Assembly: GCA_947307505.1 (NCBI GenBank)
Contig: CAMZJG010000024.1
Location: 1 to 9,573, forward strand
Source of the DNA: an uncultured Clostridia bacterium
GTDB lineage: Bacteria > Bacillota_A > Clostridia > Oscillospirales > Oscillospiraceae
DNA length: 9,573 bases
Reading direction: 5' to 3'
Both the position numbers and the translations under genes were made by a program. This document shows, one piece after another, positions 6,613-9,573 of this stretch. The notes beneath the pieces are model-generated. The model saw only the letters and a list, made by a program, of their open reading frames with translations. It was not told the DNA's origin and made no database searches. Positions within the stretch are counted from its first letter, which is position 1; every line of letters begins with the position of its first letter.

Positions 6613-6770
6613 GGGAAGATCCCAGTTTCCATTGTTTCTCTGTTTAAAAAGCTCAGTGGTGCCGCTTCTGTCGTTGGGAGCCGGCAGAGGACGGGCTCCG
6701 TGAGCCTGACTCTTTCTCTTTTCTGAACCAAGGCCCTCTGGCGATTCCGCCGGGGGGTCTTGGTTTTATT
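6613..6770 (+). ncRNA. Candidate structured RNA ending in an intrinsic terminator; class unknown
   Basis: Between a plus-strand promoter-like element and a plus-strand terminator lies a segment that folds locally. Stem A pairs 6665-6673 with 6682-6690: nine pairs, two of them G-U, with an eight-base loop (6674-6681). The loop bases GGAGC (6677-6681) can pair with GCUCC (6695-6699) as a pseudoknot. GCUCA (6651-6655) can pair with UGAGC (6701-6705) as an enclosing stem. All G-U pairs, here and in the terminator, fall on the plus strand and would be A-C mismatches on the minus strand, so the RNA should be plus-strand. No plus-strand gene lies immediately downstream, so it would be a stand-alone RNA rather than a leader. 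It does not match 6S, SRP, RNase P, tmRNA or a riboswitch I know. Seen: pairing and terminator. Inferred: that it is transcribed. Confidence 0.4.
6726..6770 (+). terminator. Plus-strand intrinsic terminator between facing units
   Basis: An 18-bp stem (6726-6743 with 6748-6765), fully paired if three G-U pairs are allowed, with loop ATTC, followed by TTATT that continues the T run of the stem base. On the minus strand the same hairpin has A-C mismatches and is followed by CAGAAAAGAG, so it does not serve the minus-strand gene that ends at 6766. Its T tail overlaps that gene's stop codon. Confidence 0.75.
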
Positions 6771-7485
6771 CCTCCGGAAATACCAGGCGGATCCGTCCCA
6801 TCTTTACATAGTCGTTGAATCGGCTGGTGACGGCCACCCGTTCCCATTCCTCCCGGCTTCCCCGGTAACGAATGGTCACACCCTTCTTGAAAAACCCGTT
6901 CTGCAGGGGGCTGACTCCGTCCGTAAACAGATCATAGAAATCATAAAACATCTTCTGCACCGTTCGGGGAAGCTCCAGGATCTCCAGCCCGCAGCAGCCG
7001 AAAAAGCCGAAGGTGAAGATCTCCCGGATGCCGTTGGAGACGATGATGGTCTTCAGGGGCAGCATCCGGCGGAAAGTCTCGTCATACCGGTCCGGGGTGA
7101 ACTCATCTCCCACGCAGAAAAACTCGTTCCATACGCCGTAGATCGGTCTGCCTTCCACCAGCCCGGGAAGCACGATCTTCTCCGGGACCGGCCCGGAAAA
7201 GCCCGGGTCGTTATGGAAAACGTAGCCGCCCCCATCCGGGTTCCCGCCCAGATAGATATCATAGTTGTGCTCCGGCGTATAGGGCATGAAGGCGTGCATG
7301 CCCCGCCGCTCCATCTCCTCCCGGGAGACGTTCCAGCCCGGAAGGACCTCGCTTCCGCAGACCGGGCAGCGCTCGCTCCCCGCCGGGACGGCCGCCTGGC
7401 AATGGATGCACACCGGCAGATATTCCGCACCGCAGGCCGGACAGACTCCGCCCTTCAGCGGTTTGCCGCAATGTTCGCAATTCAA
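6766..7485 (-). CDS. Double zinc-ribbon protein with BspA-type leucine-rich-repeat region
   Basis: A 239-residue protein of unknown function. The N-terminus carries two zinc ribbons: C3/C6 with C15/C18, then C26/C29 with C40/C43. A linker at about 50-100 contains EHNYDIYLGG. The rest resembles BspA-like LRR_5 repeats: KTIIVSNGIREIFTFGFFGC at 145-164, LEILELPRTV at 167-176, and the typical repeat edge IRYRGSREEWERV at 205-217. Zinc ribbon plus LRR_5 architectures are frequent in gut Firmicutes and probably mediate protein contacts. There is no signal peptide or membrane segment, so it should be cytoplasmic, unlike secreted BspA proteins. The start is TTG at 7483-7485: AGGAGG lies eight bases upstream and no ATG in this frame serves better. 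It is divergent from the metallopeptidase gene. No minus-strand promoter was recognised in the short GC-rich gap. Confidence 0.8.
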   Translation of the reverse strand: MNCEHCGKPLKGGVCPACGAEYLPVCIHCQAAVPAGSERCPVCGSEVLPGWNVSREEMERRGMHAFMPYTPEHNYDIYLGGNPDGGGYVFHNDPGFSGPVPEKIVLPGLVEGRPIYGVWNEFFCVGDEFTPDRYDETFRRMLPLKTIIVSNGIREIFTFGFFGCCGLEILELPRTVQKMFYDFYDLFTDGVSPLQNGFFKKGVTIRYRGSREEWERVAVTSRFNDYVKMGRIRLVFPEE

Positions 7486-7505
7486 ATGCTCCGCCTCCTG
7501 ATTCT

Positions 7506-7520
7506 GCGGCGGTCCGCCGC
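7506..7520. promoter_or_regulatory. Perfect GC-rich palindrome, candidate operator
   Basis: GCGGCGG-T-CCGCCGC: seven-base arms around one central base, immediately before the -35 element at 7521. A further CCGCCGC half-site occurs at 7529-7535. The position suggests control of the metallopeptidase promoter, perhaps of both divergent genes. Confidence 0.35.
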
Positions 7521-7549
7521 TTGACGAACCGCCGCCCGCCGGGTAAGAT
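7521..7549 (+). promoter_or_regulatory. Promoter of the metallopeptidase-SGNH pair
   Basis: TTGACG (-35, 7521-7526), a 17-base spacer and TAAGAT (-10, 7544-7549); the predicted start is near 7556. This excludes the ATG at 7548 as the translation start and supports the ATG at 7578. Confidence 0.55.
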
Positions 7550-7577
7550 GGAGTATCGGCAGGAGGTCGATATCGTC

Positions 7578-8099
7578 ATGGAGCCTGTTTCTTATCGTCT
7601 GATCCGTTCCGGACGGCGCACCGTCAGCCTGGAGATCACACGGGATCTGGAGATCCTGGTCCGTGCGCCTCAGCGGATGCCCAGGGCGCAGATCGACGCC
7701 TTTGTGGGAAGCCGCCGTTCCTGGCTGGAGACCCATATGGCGAAAGCCCGGGAGCGGGCTGCGCTCACGCCCCCCGCCCCCACTGAGGAGGAACGGGAAG
7801 CCTGCATCCGGAAGGCCCGGGAGCTGATCCCCCAGCGGGTCGAGCATTACAGCCGCATCATGGGGCTCACTCCCGCAGGGATCACCATCACCGGCGCGGA
7901 GAAGCGCTTCGGGAGCTGCAGCGGCAAAAACCGGCTTTGCTTCTCCTGGCGGCTCATGCTCTATCCCCCGGAGGCTGTGGACTATGTGGTGGTCCATGAG
8001 CTTGCCCATATCCGACACAAAAACCACGGCAGGGATTTTTACGCCCTCATTGCCTCCATCCTGCCGGACTACCGGCAGCGGGAAGCCCTGCTCCGCTGA
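7578..8099 (+). CDS. YgjP/DUF45-type zinc metallopeptidase
   Basis: A 173-residue cytoplasmic protein of the YgjP-like (DUF45, SprT/WSS1-related) metallopeptidase family. The N-terminal part YRLIRSGRRTVSLEI (6-20) and VRAPQRMP (28-35) matches the family's opening strands. KRFGSCSGKNRLCFSWRLML at 109-128 corresponds to the family RWGSC motif, with F for W. The zinc site is VVHELAHIRHKNHGRDFY: H140, E141 and H144 (HExxH), with H150 as the expected third ligand. Substrate unknown; relatives include DNA-protein-crosslink proteases, but a DNA role is not shown here. The start at 7578 follows AGGAGG (7561-7566) at a rather long 11 bases. It is chosen because the family begins just before YRLIRS and because the alternative at 7548 lies in the -10 element. 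The SGNH gene follows after 14 bases, presumably in the same operon. Confidence 0.88.
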   Translation: MEPVSYRLIRSGRRTVSLEITRDLEILVRAPQRMPRAQIDAFVGSRRSWLETHMAKARERAALTPPAPTEEEREACIRKARELIPQRVEHYSRIMGLTPAGITITGAEKRFGSCSGKNRLCFSWRLMLYPPEAVDYVVVHELAHIRHKNHGRDFYALIASILPDYRQREALLR

Positions 8100-8113
8100 A
8101 AGGAAGATCGCAC

Positions 8114-8797
8114 ATGAAAGTTCTGTTCATCGGCAACAGTCACACGTTTTTCAACGATATGCCCCTCACCTTCGCCCGGCTGTGGGAGGCGGGCACGGGA
8201 GAGCACATTTCCCCGGTGCTCCTGTGTCACCCGGGAATGGGGTTCGATTACCATGTGAAGGAGTATTTTGAAAGCCGCTTCAACCTGCTCTACGGCGGCT
8301 TCGATTACTGCATCCTGCAGCAGAAGGCCCATCCCTTTGCCGGCACCCGGGAGGACCTGGCGGCGGGAATACGCCTGGCCGAATTGGCCAAGGCGGGAAA
8401 CGTCAAACCGGTATTCGCCCTCACCTGGGCGGAAAAGGCTTATCCGGAGCACCAGGAACAGATGAACGCCTTCCATGAAGAGCTTTGCCGGGAGACCGGC
8501 GCCCTGCTCAGCCCGGTGGGCCGGGTATGGCAGGACCTGCTCCGGCAGGATCCGGCTTTTCCCCTGTACTGGCAGGACGGGGAGCACGCCTCCGTTTACG
8601 GAGATTATCTCATCGCCTGCACCCATTATCGGCTCCTCAGCGGCAAAAGCGCAGAAGGACTGCCCAGCATGGGCTGCGACTTTTCCGATCCGGAGAAAAA
8701 AGCCATCCGGGAAGATCCTGCTTCCCCCATGAAACCGCTGGACCCGGATCTGTGCGCCGCCATCCGCTCTGCGGTGGATCGGGCTTTCCAGGACTGA
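8114..8797 (+). CDS. SGNH/GDSL-hydrolase-like protein
   Basis: A 227-residue protein, probably an SGNH-fold esterase or acyl hydrolase of unknown substrate. Block I is at the very N-terminus: VLFIGNSHTFFNDMP (3-17), with S9 as the expected nucleophile. FDYCILQQ (63-70) looks like the core strand before the usual block III, and ALTWAEKAYP (102-111) like a later core strand. WQDGEHASVYGDYL (153-166) carries the DxxH pair, D155 and H158, of block V. Length and pattern resemble DUF4886-type members found in gut bacteria. There is no signal peptide, so it is probably cytoplasmic. AAAGGAAG (8099-8106) lies seven bases before the ATG, and the start is 14 bases past the metallopeptidase stop, so the two are likely co-transcribed. 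Block II glycine and block III asparagine are not obvious, so catalysis is inferred. Confidence 0.75.
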   Translation: MKVLFIGNSHTFFNDMPLTFARLWEAGTGEHISPVLLCHPGMGFDYHVKEYFESRFNLLYGGFDYCILQQKAHPFAGTREDLAAGIRLAELAKAGNVKPVFALTWAEKAYPEHQEQMNAFHEELCRETGALLSPVGRVWQDLLRQDPAFPLYWQDGEHASVYGDYLIACTHYRLLSGKSAEGLPSMGCDFSDPEKKAIREDPASPMKPLDPDLCAAIRSAVDRAFQD

Positions 8798-8857
8798 GGG
8801 GCCGGATCCATCATACCATGTTCCGGCTCATCCCGCAACCGGGGCCGGAGAAAAGCG

Positions 8858-8886
8858 TTGCATTCAACCCTTCTTTCCCGTACAAT
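8858..8886 (+). promoter_or_regulatory. Promoter of the alpha/beta hydrolase gene
   Basis: TTGCAT (-35, 8858-8863), a 17-base spacer and TACAAT (-10, 8881-8886, five of six consensus bases). The predicted start is near 8893. It makes the hydrolase a transcription unit of its own. No convincing terminator lies in the 60 bases before it, so read-through from the upstream pair is possible. Confidence 0.6.
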
Positions 8887-8918
8887 AACAGGCAGAATAA
8901 CAGACAGGAGCTGATCAT

Positions 8919-9573
8919 ATGGAACCGATTACTTTTCCCGATTTCATGAACGAGGAAAACATGCGGAAAATGAGCCGGGAGGAACTGGTCAATCTCTTTC
9001 TCATGATGGGACAGGCCATGCTTCCCAGCGGCGGCGCAGAGATGCCCGATCCTCTCACCCTGCCCATCGCCGGGGAGCGGATGATGGTCCCCACCCGGGA
9101 TGGAGAGGTGCGCTGCATCCTCTACCGCGCGCAGCGCAAGCCCGCTCCGGTATACTTCGATATGCACGGCGGCGGCTTTGTGGGCGGCAACTGCGAGGAT
9201 GTGGACGTATGGTGCGACATGGCCCGGAAAGAGTTGGATATCAATGTGATCAGCATCAACTACCGCAAAGCGCCGGACCACCCCTGGCCCGCAGGGGCGA
9301 ACGACGCCTTCGACGTGGTGAGCTGGTTCTATGCCCACGCGGAGGAATTCGACATCGACAAGGACAGGATGGCCATCGGCGGCCACAGCGCCGGCGGCAA
9401 CCTGACAGCGGTGACCTGTCTTCGCAGCGTGCTGGAAAACGCCCCCTTCCGCTTCCGTCTCCAGATCCTGGACTATCCGCCTCTGGATCTGAAGACCTGC
9501 GCCTTCGACAAGTTCCAGCATCCCATGGCCATCCCGCCCCAGATCGCCATCATGTTCGACGCCTGCTATATCG
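8919..9573 (+). CDS. Alpha/beta hydrolase, hormone-sensitive-lipase type (right end cut)
   Basis: The first 218 residues of an alpha/beta hydrolase fold-3 carboxylesterase; family members usually have about 300-330. The oxyanion-hole motif MHGGGFVGGN is at 82-91, followed by INYRKAPDHPWPAGANDAFD at 113-132, a pattern diagnostic of this family. The nucleophile elbow is GGHSAGGN (154-161) with S157; most relatives have GDSAGG. YPPLDL at 186-191 follows as usual. The acidic residue and histidine of the triad lie beyond the window. An N-terminal helix rich in Met (about 10-35) stands in for the cap region; no signal peptide, so cytoplasmic. AGGAG (8906-8910) is eight bases before the ATG. Substrate cannot be told: short-chain esters or acetylated compounds are typical of the family. 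Confidence 0.88.
   Translation, partial: MEPITFPDFMNEENMRKMSREELVNLFLMMGQAMLPSGGAEMPDPLTLPIAGERMMVPTRDGEVRCILYRAQRKPAPVYFDMHGGGFVGGNCEDVDVWCDMARKELDINVISINYRKAPDHPWPAGANDAFDVVSWFYAHAEEFDIDKDRMAIGGHSAGGNLTAVTCLRSVLENAPFRFRLQILDYPPLDLKTCAFDKFQHPMAIPPQIAIMFDACYI

Noticed and set aside
6646..6706. Minus-strand terminator for the zinc-ribbon gene: GCTCA...TGAGC followed by TTTTT (minus strand)
   Set aside because: The arms are only five bases and about 45 bases apart, and the intervening stem has A-C mismatches when read on the minus strand. The pairing is better explained by a plus-strand RNA.
6598..6726. 42-codon plus-strand frame (ATG 6598, stop 6724-6726) ending at the foot of the terminator hairpin
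   Set aside because: No ribosome site precedes the ATG, which overlaps the region where the promoter is predicted, upstream of the expected transcript start. The tidy end at the hairpin is noted, but translation is unlikely.
8801..8830. Inverted repeat GGGCCGGA...TCCGGCTC after the SGNH gene as a terminator
   Set aside because: It is a stem of eight pairs with a loop of about 15 bases and no T tract after it; too weak to call.

Overview
The window looks like chromosomal DNA from a GC-rich, anaerobic, gut-type Clostridia/Eubacteriales bacterium. Reasons: strong AGGAGG-type ribosome sites, TTGCAA/TATAAT-like promoters, U-tailed intrinsic terminators, a Firmicutes-type citrate synthase, a NADH:flavin oxidoreductase of the dienoyl-CoA-reductase type, and a zinc-ribbon/BspA-type leucine-rich-repeat protein. 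This placement is inferred from protein families and sequence style, not from a marker gene. No mobile element, CRISPR array, tRNA or rRNA was seen.

Left part (1-4590): the oxidative branch of the TCA cycle. On the minus strand an aconitase-family hydratase (659-2914) is followed, with a 4-base ATGA overlap, by an NADP-type isocitrate dehydrogenase that runs off the left edge (1-662). Divergently, citrate synthase (3171-4532) is read on the plus strand and ends at a strong terminator. Together the three would convert oxaloacetate plus acetyl-CoA to citrate, isocitrate and 2-oxoglutarate, most likely to feed glutamate synthesis. The 256-base divergent control region (2915-3170) holds a promoter for each side and iterated short words that look like operator elements.

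Middle (4591-6765): a three-part flavo-iron-sulfur oxidoreductase (old yellow enzyme barrel, Cys cluster, FAD/NAD domain) on the minus strand. It is convergent with citrate synthase, and the tyrosine that usually donates the proton is replaced by histidine. Upstream of it, 6481-6765 contains no convincing protein gene. On the plus strand it holds a promoter-like element, a folded segment with several competing GCUC/GAGC pairings, and an 18-bp hairpin with a U tail. This looks like a short terminated, structured RNA of no class I recognise, and it is the most interesting unexplained item here.

Right part (6766-9573): a zinc-ribbon plus leucine-rich-repeat protein with a TTG start (minus). Divergent from it, past a perfect GC-rich palindrome, is a plus-strand pair: a YgjP/DUF45-type zinc metallopeptidase and an SGNH-hydrolase-like protein. 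After a separate promoter comes an alpha/beta hydrolase of the HGGG/GHSAGG (hormone-sensitive-lipase) type, cut by the right edge. Nothing ties this group to the TCA genes functionally.
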